64,000 nt of DNA, taken from contig NZ_JBEFLP010000001.1 of the NCBI RefSeq assembly GCF_040149665.1, positions 1,178,001 through 1,242,000 on the forward strand. Direction: 5' to 3'. The notes under the pieces were generated by a model. That model saw only the letters and a list, made by a program, of their open reading frames with translations, made no database searches and was not told the origin of the DNA. Origin of the DNA: Sulfitobacter sp. HNIBRBA3233 (lineage in GTDB: Bacteria; Pseudomonadota; Alphaproteobacteria; Rhodobacterales; Rhodobacteraceae). Each line of letters starts with the position of its first letter. Position 1 is the stretch's first letter. Positions 8,527-19,757 of the stretch are shown here, piece after piece. A program made the position numbers and the translations under genes.

Positions 8527-9723
8527 TCAATGCTCCGACTGGAAGATCCGTCCCGCTTCGTCGCGGATGATACGCGCGATCACAGCACAGTCTTCGAGAC
8601 TGAAGGTCAGCGGCACGCGCATGTCCACGAGCCCCGCCAGCACATGATCGCTCTGCGGCATCGGCTCTGACGGGACATACCGCCAGCTGTCGTAGCGGCT
8701 GGTGAAGCCCACAGGCTCGGCGCTGCCAAACCATTTCAGCTCGACCCCGCGATCGAGACAGCGCGCGAGCAGGGTCTGCACCGCATCCCCCGACCAGTCG
8801 TTCAGCAGGAACTGGAAGGAGGACCCGACAAAGCTTTCCTCCGGCGGACGCGGCACGAGTGTCACACCGGGGGTATCGGCCAGCCCTGCCTCGATCGCGC
8901 GGTAGCGTTCGTTCCAGCGCTCGCACTGGCGGTGCAGGTCGGCCAGTTGCGGCCGCAGGATCGCGGCGCGCAGATTGTCCATCCGGCCCGAGATGTTCGG
9001 CGTCTCGTAACGGATCGTCTCGAATGTCTCGGGCGGCGGACCGGCGGCATGCCGTTCGTAGAGCATGTAGGAGCCCGAATACATGATCGCGCGCGCGGCG
9101 GTTTCGGCATCATCGGTGATCAGAAGGCCGCCCTCGCCGGAATTCACATGCTTGTAGGTCTGGCACGAGAAGCAGCCGACCTTTCCCCAAGTGCCGGAGG
9201 GCTTTCCCTTCCACGCGGCGCCCATCGTGTGGGCGCAATCCTCGATCACCGTGATGCCAGCTGCATCGCAGATCGCCAGCAGGCGTTCCATGTCGCACAG
9301 ATGGCCCCGCATATGGCTGAGAAGCAGAACCCGCGCCTGCCCCGCCTTCGCCTCCAGATCCTCAAGGTCAAGCACGAGATCGCCGGTCACACCGACAAAG
9401 ACCGGCACGCCGCCCACCGCCGCAATCGCGCCCGGCACCGGGGCCAGCGTAAAGGCATTGGTCAGGACCTTGTCGCCGTGTTTCACACCAATGGCGCGCA
9501 ACGCGGTCGCCATCGCATAGCCGCCCGAGGCCACCGCGAGACAGTATCGCGCGCCCGTCATCGCCGCGAATTCCTGCTCCAGCAAGACGGTTTCCGCCGT
9601 CTCGCCGGGGGCGGTGTTGTAACGGTGCAAACGCCCGTGCCGCATCACCCGCACCGCCGCCTCGATCCCCGCCTCGGGGATCGGCTCCTGCTGGGTAAAG
9701 CTGCCCTTGAAAACCTCGGTCAT
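8527..9723 (-). CDS. DegT/DnrJ/EryC1-family PLP-dependent aminotransferase
   Basis: 398 residues. The fold-type I aminotransferase of the sugar-aminotransferase group shows ASGGYAMATALRAIGVKHGDKVLTN, the PLP-pyridine aspartate in VIEDCAHTMGA (D162) and the Schiff-base lysine in SCQTYKHVNSGEGG (K191), then RMDNLRAAILRPQL. Such enzymes usually aminate a nucleotide-linked keto sugar, but no sugar-modifying genes are nearby. Its ATG overlaps the stop of the HAD phosphatase gene (4 bp), so the two are cotranslated. The physiological substrate is unknown. Confidence 0.85.
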   Translation of the reverse strand: MTEVFKGSFTQQEPIPEAGIEAAVRVMRHGRLHRYNTAPGETAETVLLEQEFAAMTGARYCLAVASGGYAMATALRAIGVKHGDKVLTNAFTLAPVPGAIAAVGGVPVFVGVTGDLVLDLEDLEAKAGQARVLLLSHMRGHLCDMERLLAICDAAGITVIEDCAHTMGAAWKGKPSGTWGKVGCFSCQTYKHVNSGEGGLLITDDAETAARAIMYSGSYMLYERHAAGPPPETFETIRYETPNISGRMDNLRAAILRPQLADLHRQCERWNERYRAIEAGLADTPGVTLVPRPPEESFVGSSFQFLLNDWSGDAVQTLLARCLDRGVELKWFGSAEPVGFTSRYDSWRYVPSEPMPQSDHVLAGLVDMRVPLTFSLEDCAVIARIIRDEAGRIFQSEH

Positions 9724-10397
9724 CGCGCCGGTGCCCCGATGAGATCGCGCACCAGAGCGGGCAGATCGCCGTAGCGGTGCAGCAGCGCCTCGGGGTCGAG
9801 CGCGGCCATGTCGCCACCTGCGGGCCCGAAGGTGACGAGGATCGACGGCACACCTGCCGCCCGCGCGGTGTTGCGGTCTGTATCGCTGTCGCCCACCAGA
9901 CAGCTTTGCGCGGGATCTCCCCCGGCGCGGCGCACGGTTTCGCGAAGATGCTCGGGGTCCGGTTTGCGCACCGAAAGCGTATCCGCGCCCGTCATCGCCT
10001 GAAACCGGTCAAGAATGCCCAGCCGCGTCAGCAGATCGCGCGCCAGCCGCTCGGGCTTGTTGGTGCAGATGGCGACGCGGTATCCCTGCACGCGCAGATC
10101 GTCCACCGCAGCCATCGCCCCGTCGTAGATCCGCGTGTGGGTGTCGATGTCGCGCGCGTAATGCTCCAGGAGCGGCTGGTAGTAGTGGTCGATCAGCGGA
10201 TCGTCGGCATTGCGGCCCAGACGTGTCATGCCCAGACGCAGCATCGCGCGCCCTCCGCGCAGCGCCGTACCCGCGTCCGCCGCCGGATCCAGAACAGCGC
10301 CCTCGCCCATATCCGTGAAACAGGCGTTCGCCGCCGCGATCAGGTCGCCGCTGGTGTCCGCCAGCGTGCCGTCGAGATCGAATACCACCGTCTTCAT
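9720..10397 (-). CDS. gph: HAD-family hydrolase, phosphoglycolate phosphatase-like
   Basis: 225 residues from the ATG at 10397; a GTG one codon earlier is equally possible, and a G-rich ribosome site sits just upstream. HAD motif I is FDLDGTLADT (nucleophile D7, acid D9), motif II CTNKPE, motif III KPDPEHL and motif IV VGDSDTDRNTARAAG. The helical cap between I and II is of the Gph/YrfG type. It likely dephosphorylates 2-phosphoglycolate, though other small phosphoesters are possible. It is divergent from glmU and overlaps the downstream aminotransferase. Confidence 0.82.
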   Translation of the reverse strand: MKTVVFDLDGTLADTSGDLIAAANACFTDMGEGAVLDPAADAGTALRGGRAMLRLGMTRLGRNADDPLIDHYYQPLLEHYARDIDTHTRIYDGAMAAVDDLRVQGYRVAICTNKPERLARDLLTRLGILDRFQAMTGADTLSVRKPDPEHLRETVRRAGGDPAQSCLVGDSDTDRNTARAAGVPSILVTFGPAGGDMAALDPEALLHRYGDLPALVRDLIGAPAR

Positions 10398-10534
10398 CAC
10401 CTGCCCCCTCGCACATCTTCCCGCTCATCCATGCGCAATGATGTTGCAAGCCGCAACCGGAATTGATGGGGCGGGTGCTTGTGCTGCCCCGCACATCCTA
10501 TAAACAAGGAAAAAACGGGCAGAACGGATACCAC

Positions 10535-11887
10535 ATGAAAACAAGTCTCATCATCCTCGCGGCAGGCAAAGGCACGCGGATGAATTCCGATTTGCCCAAG
10601 GTGCTGCACCCGATCGCGGGCGACGCGCTGCTGATCCATGCCATGGCCGCCGGTGCCACGCTTGAGCCCGAGCGCACGGTCGTCGTCGCCGGACACGGGG
10701 CCGAGAGGGTCAGCGCCGCGGCACTGGACCACGATTCCGATACCGTGGTGGTGGTGCAGGAAGAACAGCTGGGAACGGCCCATGCGGTCGACCAGGCGCG
10801 CGCGGCACTCGCCGACGCCGAAGGCACGGCCATCGTTCTTTACGGCGACACGCCTTTTGTATCGCCCGAAACGCTGGAGCGTCTGGCCGGCGCGGCACAG
10901 AGCAGCGACATCGTCGTGCTGGGGTTCGAAGCCGCCGATCCCGCTCGCTACGGGCGGCTGGTGATGGACGGCGACAGCCTGTCGCGCATTGTCGAATACA
11001 AGGACGCCACCGAGGCCGAGCGCGCCATCACCCTGTGCAACAGCGGTGTCGTGGCCTGTGACGTGCGCCGCCTGTTCGACCTTATCGCCGAGATCGGCAA
11101 CGACAATGCCGCTGGCGAGTATTACCTGACGGATATCGTCGGGCTGGCGCGCGCCAAGGGCCTCAGCGCCACGGCAGTCACCTGTGACGAGGCCGAAACG
11201 CTGGGCGTGAATTCGCGTGCCGAACTTGCCGCCGCCGAAGCCGCCTTTCAGGCGCGTGCCCGCGCGGTGCTGCTGGCGGACGGTGTGACGCTTCAGGCCC
11301 CCGATACGGTCTATCTGGCGCGCGACACGGTGATCGGGCGCGACACGCTGGTCGAGCCGCATGTGGTCTTCGGCCCCGGCGTGACCGTCGAAAGCGGCGC
11401 CACCATCCGGGCCTTCAGCCATCTGGAAGGGTGCCACGTCTCACGCGGATCTGTCGTCGGCCCCTACGCGCGGCTGCGCCCCGGTGCTGAGTTGGCCGAA
11501 AACACCCGCGTGGGCAACTTCGTGGAAGTCAAGAACGCGCAGGTCGGCGAGGGTGCGAAGATCAACCACCTCAGCTATGTCGGCGATGCCTTCGTGGGCG
11601 CGCGGGCGAATATTGGTGCCGGGACGATCACCTGCAACTACGACGGCGTGATGAAGCACCACACCCATATCGGCGCGGATGCGTTCATCGGCTCCAACAC
11701 CATGCTGGTCGCGCCGGTGCATGTGGGCGACAGCGCCATGACCGGATCGGGCTCGGTCATCACATCGGACGTCGAGGACGGGGCGCTGGCACTGGCCCGC
11801 GCGCCACAGATCGAAAAGCCGGGCATGGCCCGCAAACTCATGGACATGCTCAGGGCAAGGAAAGCCCGGGCGCAGAGAGGCAGCTGA
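10535..11887 (+). CDS. glmU: Bifunctional N-acetylglucosamine-1-phosphate uridyltransferase / glucosamine-1-phosphate acetyltransferase
   Basis: 450 residues from the ATG at 10535, typical length. The N-terminal nucleotidyltransferase begins LIILAAGKGTRMNSDLPKVLHPI. The C-terminal half is a left-handed beta helix of hexapeptide repeats, with HLEGCHVSRGSVVGPYARLRPGAEL and IGAGTITCNYDG..KHHTHIG. It makes UDP-GlcNAc for peptidoglycan and lipid A. It lies one base before glmS, an operon that couples the two steps of UDP-GlcNAc synthesis. Confidence 0.97.
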   Translation: MKTSLIILAAGKGTRMNSDLPKVLHPIAGDALLIHAMAAGATLEPERTVVVAGHGAERVSAAALDHDSDTVVVVQEEQLGTAHAVDQARAALADAEGTAIVLYGDTPFVSPETLERLAGAAQSSDIVVLGFEAADPARYGRLVMDGDSLSRIVEYKDATEAERAITLCNSGVVACDVRRLFDLIAEIGNDNAAGEYYLTDIVGLARAKGLSATAVTCDEAETLGVNSRAELAAAEAAFQARARAVLLADGVTLQAPDTVYLARDTVIGRDTLVEPHVVFGPGVTVESGATIRAFSHLEGCHVSRGSVVGPYARLRPGAELAENTRVGNFVEVKNAQVGEGAKINHLSYVGDAFVGARANIGAGTITCNYDGVMKHHTHIGADAFIGSNTMLVAPVHVGDSAMTGSGSVITSDVEDGALALARAPQIEKPGMARKLMDMLRARKARAQRGS

Positions 11888-11888
11888 T

Positions 11889-13709
<1,821 letters not shown>

Positions 13710-14261
13710 ATGGCCACGCAATTCGACCGCATCGGCGACGCGCATCGCGGGTTCATCGAAGCGCAGCATCTGTTCTTTTGCGGGACTGCCGCCGAGGACG
13801 GGCGCGTCAACATCTCGCCCAAGGGAATGGACAGCCTGCGGGTGCTGGACGAGACGCGGATCGTGTGGCGCAACCTGACCGGGTCCGGCAACGAGACCGC
13901 AGGTCACCTCAAGCGGGTCAACCGGATGACGCTGATGTGGTGCGGGTTCGAACGCCAGCCCATGATCATGCGGGCCTACGGCACCGCGCGCACGCTGCAT
14001 CCGCGCGACGAGGCCTTCGACGGGCTGAACGCCCTGTTCGAGCCGTCGCCGGGCGCGCGGCAAATCTACGACATGACTGTCGACATGCTGCAGACAAGCT
14101 GCGGCTATGCCGTGCCTTTCTACGACCACGCCGGCCCGCGGGACGTGTTGAAGGACTGGGCAGAGGCGCGGGGCCCTGAGGGCATCGAGACCTATTGGGA
14201 CGAACGCAACCGCACCACCATCGACGGTCTGCCCACAGACATCCTTCCGCCCGATGCATGA
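13710..14261 (+). CDS. Pyridoxamine 5'-phosphate oxidase-family protein
   Basis: 183 residues, starting directly after the glmS stop, so translationally coupled. The split-barrel pattern is seen in FFCGTAAEDGRVNISPKGMDSLRVLDE, WRNLTGSGNETAGHLKRVNRMTLMWCGF and MRAYGTARTLHP, matching a branch of FMN-binding PPOX-like proteins found widely in proteobacteria. The C-terminal CGYAVPFYDHAGPRDVLKDWAE segment is typical of that branch. Enzymatic activity is not known. Why it sits behind glmUS is unclear. Confidence 0.85.
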   Translation: MATQFDRIGDAHRGFIEAQHLFFCGTAAEDGRVNISPKGMDSLRVLDETRIVWRNLTGSGNETAGHLKRVNRMTLMWCGFERQPMIMRAYGTARTLHPRDEAFDGLNALFEPSPGARQIYDMTVDMLQTSCGYAVPFYDHAGPRDVLKDWAEARGPEGIETYWDERNRTTIDGLPTDILPPDA

Positions 14262-14367
14262 CCCCTATCCCGGCGCGCCCGAAGCCCTGTCCGATCCGGC
14301 GCGCGCCGGTGGCTTGCGCGATACGCTGGATGTCGCGAAGCTTCTCGCGGTTGCGGACGGGCTTTAG
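14254..14367 (+). CDS. Possible 37-residue small protein
   Basis: This short frame begins MHDPYPGAPE and ends LLAVADGL, overlapping the last eight bases of the preceding PPOX-fold gene in another frame. Nearly all third codon positions are G or C until the TAG, as in the surrounding real genes, and the second half is predicted helical and amphipathic (LRDTLDVAKLLAVADGL). No ribosome site can be told apart from the coding sequence upstream. I do not recognise a family. It could be a real small gene or the tail of a decayed longer one. Confidence 0.35.
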   Translation: MHDPYPGAPEALSDPARAGGLRDTLDVAKLLAVADGL

Positions 14368-14452
14368 CGCACAGACTTTTTTGAAGCGCGGCCACGCTGC
14401 TGACGCGGGCGCGCTTGCTTGGGTAAACGCGAAACGCGTGCGGGCAGAGATG

Positions 14453-14481
14453 GCGGGATTGAGTTTAAGGGCAAAATGGAG
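14453..14481 (+). repeat. 29-base dispersed intergenic element, copy B
   Basis: GCGGGATTGAGTTTA, two variable bases (AG), GGCAAAATGGAG. It lies in the 168-bp gap between the small frame ending at 14367 and the converging lipoprotein gene, which ends at 14536. The orientation is the same as the upstream plus-strand genes, as for copies A and C. Confidence 0.85.
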
Positions 14482-14535
14482 ATGCGGACCCTGTGGCCCC
14501 ATTCGGCGCGGCACGCCGTTGCGGGCGCTGTGGCA

Positions 14536-15048
14536 TCATTCCTCCAGAGAGACTTCGACTTCGGTGAGATCTGTCAGGGATGCTTCGATCAGGCGCAGCG
14601 CGGGAAGCGACAGGCGGCTGCCGCCGGTCGGCGGGCCATCGATGGGTATCAGCGTGACAGCCGAGGATTTGCCCGTCGCTGGATTCGTCACCCGCCCCTT
14701 GGTCTGGGTCTTGACCAGCGGCGTCTTGAGCCAAAAGCCCGGCTCTGTCGGGCTGCCGAGGCTCACGATCGTGGTTCCGAGGCTGCGCGAGGCGGTTTCG
14801 GGGGCGGCGGGTGCCGCGGCCTCCGCCCGCTGGGCGGCGCTGGTCGTATCCAGCGCATCTGCCGTTGTCGCCGCTTCAGGCGGTGGCGGCGCCGAAGTCA
14901 GGACAGGATCTGGCGCTGTTTCCGCAACTTCTGCCGCTGGTGGTGCGGCAGCGTCATCGGGTTGGCGCGGGCCAAGCGCCGCGCAGGCCGAGAGGCCGAG
15001 GGCCGCGGCAGCGAGCACGAGAGGGAGGGGGGTATTCAAACGATTCAT
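14536..15048 (-). CDS. Conserved outer-membrane or periplasmic lipoprotein of unknown function
   Basis: 170 residues. It has a lipoprotein signal with lipobox LSAC; the modified cysteine is C22 after a hydrophobic VLAAAALG stretch. A low-complexity Ala/Pro/Glu-rich linker follows (residues 30-90). The ordered C-terminal part contains [17 protein letters not shown] and a [36 protein letters not shown] strand-rich block. The [13 protein letters not shown] segment recurs in Rhodobacterales lipoproteins that are sometimes mislabelled D-galactarate dehydratase. There is nothing enzymatic here. It is divergent from moaA. Confidence 0.75.
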   Translation of the reverse strand: MNRLNTPLPLVLAAAALGLSACAALGPRQPDDAAAPPAAEVAETAPDPVLTSAPPPPEAATTADALDTTSAAQRAEAAAPAAPETASRSLGTTIVSLGSPTEPGFWLKTPLVKTQTKGRVTNPATGKSSAVTLIPIDGPPTGGSRLSLPALRLIEASLTDLTEVEVSLEE

Positions 15049-15135
15049 CTCGCCACGCTACCTTGCCGCGGCGGGCGCTTCAATGATCGGAAATGCTGCT
15101 TGCGACACGGCGGCCGCGACTGTACCACTTGGGGC

Positions 15136-16143
15136 ATGAATGCACCCCTGATCGACCCTTTCGCCCGCGCGATCACCTATCTGCGCGTCTCCGTCACGGA
15201 CCGCTGCGATTTTCGCTGTGTTTACTGCATGTCCGAGAACATGACATTTCTGCCGAAGAAAGAGCTTCTGACGCTGGAAGAGCTGGACCGGCTGTGTTCG
15301 ACCTTTATCGGTCTGGGAATCGAAAAGCTGCGGATCACCGGCGGCGAGCCGCTGGTCCGTCGCGGGATCATGCAGTTTTTCGACAACATGAAACGGCATC
15401 TGGACGCGGGCACGCTGAAAGAGCTGACGCTGACGACAAACGGCAGCCAGTTGGAGAAATACGCAACCGCGCTCTACAGCGCCGGTGTGCGGCGGGTGAA
15501 TATCTCGCTCGACACGCTGGACGAGGCGAAATTCGCCGAAGTGACCCGGTGGGGACGTCTGGCGCAGGTGTTGCGCGGGATCGACGCGGCACAGGCTGCG
15601 GGCCTGCGGGTCAAGATCAATGCCGTGGCGCTCAAGGGGTTCAACGAGCCGGAACTGGCGAAGATTACCGAATGGTGCGCCGAGCGCGACATGGACCTGA
15701 CGTGGATCGAGGTCATGCCGATGGGCGACATCGGCAACGAGGACCGGCTGGGCCAGTACTGGTCGCTGCGCGACGTGCGCGCCGAATATGCCAAGCACTA
15801 CACGGTGACCGATCTGGCCGAACGCACGGGCGGGCCCGCGCGCTACGTTCGGCTGGAGGAGACGGGCCAGAAAATCGGCTTCATCACGCCTCTCAGCCAT
15901 AATTTCTGCGAAAGCTGCAACCGCGTGCGGATCACCTGCACCGGAGAGATCTACCTGTGCCTCGGTCAGGAAGACAGCGCCGACCTGCGCGCCCCCCTGC
16001 GCGCGCATCCCGGTGACGACCGCCCGCTGGAAGACGCGATCCGCGCGGCCATCAACCTCAAACCGCGCGGCCACGATTTCGACTATTCCCGCCAGACGCT
16101 GGATGGGCAGATGCCGCGCCACATGAGCCACACCGGCGGCTGA
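15136..16143 (+). CDS. moaA: GTP 3',8-cyclase MoaA (molybdenum cofactor biosynthesis)
   Basis: 335 residues from the ATG at 15136; the longer upstream frame is not coding. It is a radical SAM enzyme with CDFRCVYC (C24, C28, C31) and GGEP, a C-terminal second iron-sulfur cluster in [18 protein letters not shown], and the essential C-terminal Gly-Gly tail (SHTGG). It turns GTP into 3',8-cyclo-GTP, the first step to molybdopterin. No other moa genes are nearby. It is followed after six bases by waaA, with which it may share a transcript. Confidence 0.96.
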   Translation: MNAPLIDPFARAITYLRVSVTDRCDFRCVYCMSENMTFLPKKELLTLEELDRLCSTFIGLGIEKLRITGGEPLVRRGIMQFFDNMKRHLDAGTLKELTLTTNGSQLEKYATALYSAGVRRVNISLDTLDEAKFAEVTRWGRLAQVLRGIDAAQAAGLRVKINAVALKGFNEPELAKITEWCAERDMDLTWIEVMPMGDIGNEDRLGQYWSLRDVRAEYAKHYTVTDLAERTGGPARYVRLEETGQKIGFITPLSHNFCESCNRVRITCTGEIYLCLGQEDSADLRAPLRAHPGDDRPLEDAIRAAINLKPRGHDFDYSRQTLDGQMPRHMSHTGG

Positions 16144-16149
16144 TCCGCA

Positions 16150-17433
16150 ATGCGCGCGCCTCTGGCCTACCGCGCCTATGTGGTCCTGTCGGTCATCCTG
16201 TTGCCCTTCGCCGCGTGGATCGTCACGCGCAAGCTGCGCCGCGCGGGCGTATCCGCCTTGCGGGCCCATGAACGGCTGGGCAACGCCAGCGTGCAGCGGC
16301 CCGGGGGCACGCTGATCTGGTTTCACGCGGCATCGGTCGGCGAAAGCCTGTCGGTGCTGGCGCTGATCACCCGCATGAGCGTTCTTCTACCCGGCGCGCA
16401 GTTCCTGATCACCTCCGGCACGGCGACCTCGGCCAAGCTGATTGCCGACAGGATGCCACCGCGCGCTGTCCACCAATACGCGCCGCTGGACGCACCGGGG
16501 CCGCTGAAGCGGTTCCTGAAACACTGGAGGCCCGACGCGGCGGTTTTCGTTGAATCCGAACTCTGGCCACAGATGCTGCGTCGCACCCGCGCCACCGGTG
16601 CCACCATGGCGCTCGTCAACGCGCGTCTGTCGGACCGCTCTGTCGCATCCTGGGCCAAGCGCGGCGCGCTTGCGGCGCATGTTCTGGATGTCTTCGACCT
16701 GATCCTGACCCAGAACGACGCCATGGCCGAGGCGATGGTACGGATGCATGCGCCCGCCGGTCGGGTCGCGCGGGGCCAGAACCTCAAGAGCTTTGCCGGG
16801 CCCCTGCCCACGGACGACGACACCCTGTTCGAGGCGCGCGCGGCGTTGGGCCACCGCCCCGTCTGGGTCGCCGCCTCCACCCACTCCGGCGAAGAAGAGA
16901 CCGTGCTGGCCGCCCATAAGCTGGTGATGAAAGACCACCCCACCGCGCATCTGATCCTTGTGCCGCGCCACCCCGAGCGGGGCACCGAAGTGCTGCAACG
17001 GATCGCGGACGCGGGCCTTGCCGCTACCCGCCGCACGCGCGGCGACACGCCGGGCGGTGCGGTGTATCTCGCCGATACGCTGGGCGAGCTGGGCAATTGG
17101 TTCGCGCTGACGGATGTGGTGTTTCTGGGGGGATCCCTGCGGCCTATCGGCGGGCATAACCCCTTCGAGGTCGCGCAGTCGGGTGCCACGGTTCTGTCGG
17201 GCAACCACGTGTTCAACTTTGCCGAAACCTTTGCGGCCATGGAAGCCGCCGGTGCCGCCCGACTGGTCGCGGATGCACAGGATCTCGGCCAGCAGGTGGC
17301 CACGCTTTTGTCCGACGACGCTGCGCGCGCCCGCGCCTGCACGGCTGCCGAAGGTTTTGCGAAGGCAGAGACGGGCAAACTTGATACAATTGCCGGGCGG
17401 CTGATCAAGGCTCTGGAGCTCGACCATGGGTAA
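16150..17433 (+). CDS. waaA: 3-deoxy-D-manno-octulosonic acid transferase (Kdo transferase)
   Basis: 427 residues, the usual WaaA size. An N-terminal membrane anchor (AYVVLSVILLPFAAWIV) is followed by a GT-B fold with HAASVGESLSVLALI (acceptor-site Glu region), VESELWPQMLRRTR, VAASTHSGEEE and VVFLGGSLRPIGGHNPFEVA. It adds Kdo to lipid A at the inner membrane. The downstream glycosyltransferase overlaps its end by 8 bp, so inner-core LPS building is organised as a coupled pair. Confidence 0.95.
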   Translation: MRAPLAYRAYVVLSVILLPFAAWIVTRKLRRAGVSALRAHERLGNASVQRPGGTLIWFHAASVGESLSVLALITRMSVLLPGAQFLITSGTATSAKLIADRMPPRAVHQYAPLDAPGPLKRFLKHWRPDAAVFVESELWPQMLRRTRATGATMALVNARLSDRSVASWAKRGALAAHVLDVFDLILTQNDAMAEAMVRMHAPAGRVARGQNLKSFAGPLPTDDDTLFEARAALGHRPVWVAASTHSGEEETVLAAHKLVMKDHPTAHLILVPRHPERGTEVLQRIADAGLAATRRTRGDTPGGAVYLADTLGELGNWFALTDVVFLGGSLRPIGGHNPFEVAQSGATVLSGNHVFNFAETFAAMEAAGAARLVADAQDLGQQVATLLSDDAARARACTAAEGFAKAETGKLDTIAGRLIKALELDHG

Positions 17434-18496
17434 GGCGCCCCATCCGCGCGACATCGACGTGATCGCGCCAAACTTCAAACGCCGTCTGTCGGGTGTGACT
17501 GCGACGGTCGTGCGTCTGGTGCCGGTACAGGCGCGCGACATCGCGATCGTGGCAACCGGCCCGGTGCTGCCCGAACATGTGCCGCAGATTCCGCTGTCGC
17601 GTCTGATCACCCTGCCCCGGTCTGGCCCCTCGGGCGCGCGCGTCTGGCACGCCCGCCGCAACGTCGAGATGATCGGCGGTCTGGCGCTGAAACACCTGCT
17701 GTGCAAGCGGTTGCGGCTGATGTTCACCTCGGCCTCGCAGCGGCAGCAGTCGGGGCTGACACGCTGGCTGATCCGGCGCATGGACGCGGTGGTGGCGACT
17801 TCGGACAAGACGGCAGCCTATCTCGAAGGCCCCTCTACCGTCATCATGCACGGGATCGACACCGACACTTTCGCCCCCGCACAGGACCGCGCTGCACTGC
17901 GCGCGCGCATGGGGCTGCCGGTCGAGGGGCCGCTTATCGGCTGCTACGGCAGGATACGCGCGCAAAAGGGCACGGATGCCTTCGTTGATGCGATGATCGA
18001 TACGCTGCCGCGCCATCCCGGCGCGCATGCCATCGTCATGGGGCGCGCCGTGGAGAAAGATCAGGCGTTTCTTGAGGATCTGAAACAACGTGTGCGGGGT
18101 GCCGGTCTGGCGGAACGCATCCTGTTCAAACCCGAGGTGCCGACAGACCGAATGGCGGACTGGTACGCGGTCTTGGATCTCTACGTCGCGCCGCAGCGGT
18201 GGGAGGGTTTCGGCCTGACCCCGATCGAGGCGATGGCGACAGGCTGCCCCGTCGTGGCCACACGGGTCGGCGCGTTTGATGCTTTGGTGGCATCGGGCGA
18301 AACCGGCACGCTGGTCGATCCCGGCGACAGTGTGGCCCTCGGGCGCGCGGTGGACGCGGCCTTGGCCGATCCCGCGCGGCTTGCCGCATGGCGGATCGCA
18401 TCGCGACAGCGGGTAGAGACCGACTTCTCGATCGAGGGCGAGGCGCGTGCGCTGATCGCGATCTACCGCGAATTGCTTGGCAGGGGCGACCGATAG
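17426..18496 (+). CDS. GT4-family glycosyltransferase, likely LPS core
   Basis: 356 residues. The GT-B C-terminal half shows YGRIRAQKGTDAFVDAM, FKPEVPTDRMADWY and the E-x7-E donor-site pattern APQRWEGFGLTPIEAMATGCPVVAT. It resembles LpcC-type core mannosyltransferases that act after WaaA in alphaproteobacteria. The assignment to a particular sugar is inference. The start overlaps waaA by 8 bp. The end lies inside a perfect inverted repeat that probably stops transcription from both sides. Confidence 0.85.
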   Translation: MGKAPHPRDIDVIAPNFKRRLSGVTATVVRLVPVQARDIAIVATGPVLPEHVPQIPLSRLITLPRSGPSGARVWHARRNVEMIGGLALKHLLCKRLRLMFTSASQRQQSGLTRWLIRRMDAVVATSDKTAAYLEGPSTVIMHGIDTDTFAPAQDRAALRARMGLPVEGPLIGCYGRIRAQKGTDAFVDAMIDTLPRHPGAHAIVMGRAVEKDQAFLEDLKQRVRGAGLAERILFKPEVPTDRMADWYAVLDLYVAPQRWEGFGLTPIEAMATGCPVVATRVGAFDALVASGETGTLVDPGDSVALGRAVDAALADPARLAAWRIASRQRVETDFSIEGEARALIAIYRELLGRGDR

Positions 18497-18509
18497 GGCC
18501 GCCCCTGCC
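18479..18509. terminator. Inverted repeat at the convergent end of the glycosyltransferase and amidohydrolase genes
   Basis: GGCAGGGGCG and CGCCCCTGCC form a perfect 10-bp stem with an 11-base loop that includes the glycosyltransferase stop codon. There is no T run, so it is a terminator candidate only. Confidence 0.5.
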
Positions 18510-18515
18510 CCGTCA

Positions 18516-19679
18516 TCAAGCGATCGGCATGCGCTGTTCGACGATTCCCGCCCACCAGCTACAGCCCGCCGGAATGACGTCATCATTGAAGTTGTAAAGC
18601 GGGTGGTGGACGCTGGCCGTATCGCCGTTGCCGACGAGGATATAGGCACCGGGGCGCTCTTCGAGCATGAAGGCGAAGTCCTCGCCACCCATGACCAGCG
18701 GTGCCTCGTCGCAGTCGCCCGAGATATCGCGGGCCACTTTCGCCGCGAATTCGGTCTGCTCGTCGTGATTGACCATGACCGGATAGTTGCGGTGGTAGGT
18801 CACCCGCGCCTCGCCGCCCATGGCAGAGGCGATGCCTGTGCAGATCTCGTTCACGCGCTTGTCCGCCAGATCGCGCAGCTCGAGCGACATGGTGCGGACG
18901 GTCCCCTTCAGATGCACCCGCTGCGGGATCACGTTATAGGCCTTAGATGAGGTCTCGAACGAGGTGATGGAGACCACGATATTGCCGATGGGATCGGCAT
19001 TGCGCGCGGCGATGGTCTGCAACGCGCCCACGATCTGGCTGGCGATCACGGTGGTGTCGACCGTCTCGTTCGGCTTGGCGGCGTGGCCGCCCTTGCCCTC
19101 GATCTCGATATCCAGAAGGTCCGTCGCGGCAAAGAAAGGACCAGAGCGGATTGCAAAGCTGCCCGGTGCCATGCCCGGCCAGTTGTGCATGCCGTAGACT
19201 TCCTGAATTCCCCAACGCTCCATCAGGCCGTCGTCGCACATCACCTTGGCGCCGCCGCCGCCCTCTTCGGCGGGCTGGAAGATCACCACGACGGTCCCGT
19301 CGAAATTGCGTGTCTCGGCCAGATACTGCGCCGCCCCGAGCAGCATCGCGGTATGGCCGTCGTGCCCGCAGGCGTGCATCGCCCCATCGGTTTTCGATGC
19401 GTATTCAAGACCGGTCTGTTCGTGGATCGGCAGCGCATCCATGTCGGCGCGCAGCCCGATGATCTTGCCCGAGGCAGTCTCGCGGCCCTTGATGACGCCC
19501 ACCACGCCGGTACGGCCCACGCCCTCGACCACTTCGTCGCAGCCGAAGGCGCGCAGTTTGTCAGCCACCGTGGCCGAGGTGCGGTGCGTCTCGAACAGGA
19601 TTTCGGGGTGTTCGTGCAGATCGCGTCGCCAAGCGGTGATATCGGTGTGCAGTTCGGCAAAGCGGTTCTTGACGGGCAT
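18516..19679 (-). CDS. M20-family amidohydrolase (hippurate hydrolase-like), copy 1
   Basis: 387 residues. The M20D metal-binding pattern is RADMDALPIHE, MHACGHDGHTAMLLGAA, FQPAEEGGGGAKVM, YGMHNWPGM and VMGGEDFAFMLEERPGAY. Enzymes of this group cleave N-acyl amino acids (hippurate, N-acetyl amino acids, indole acetyl conjugates) and some peptides. The protein is closely similar along its whole length to the next gene upstream (19758-20927), a tandem duplication. It is the last gene of the minus-strand arm of the peptide locus. Acyl and amino-acid specificity cannot be read from sequence. Confidence 0.9.
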   Translation of the reverse strand: MPVKNRFAELHTDITAWRRDLHEHPEILFETHRTSATVADKLRAFGCDEVVEGVGRTGVVGVIKGRETASGKIIGLRADMDALPIHEQTGLEYASKTDGAMHACGHDGHTAMLLGAAQYLAETRNFDGTVVVIFQPAEEGGGGAKVMCDDGLMERWGIQEVYGMHNWPGMAPGSFAIRSGPFFAATDLLDIEIEGKGGHAAKPNETVDTTVIASQIVGALQTIAARNADPIGNIVVSITSFETSSKAYNVIPQRVHLKGTVRTMSLELRDLADKRVNEICTGIASAMGGEARVTYHRNYPVMVNHDEQTEFAAKVARDISGDCDEAPLVMGGEDFAFMLEERPGAYILVGNGDTASVHHPLYNFNDDVIPAGCSWWAGIVEQRMPIA

Positions 19680-19757
19680 GGGGATCTCCTGATGAAACTG
19701 ATTGACAGGCTCCTACCGCAAGCCGCAGCCAAGGGCCAGCCGTGTGCCTGCCGCGGC

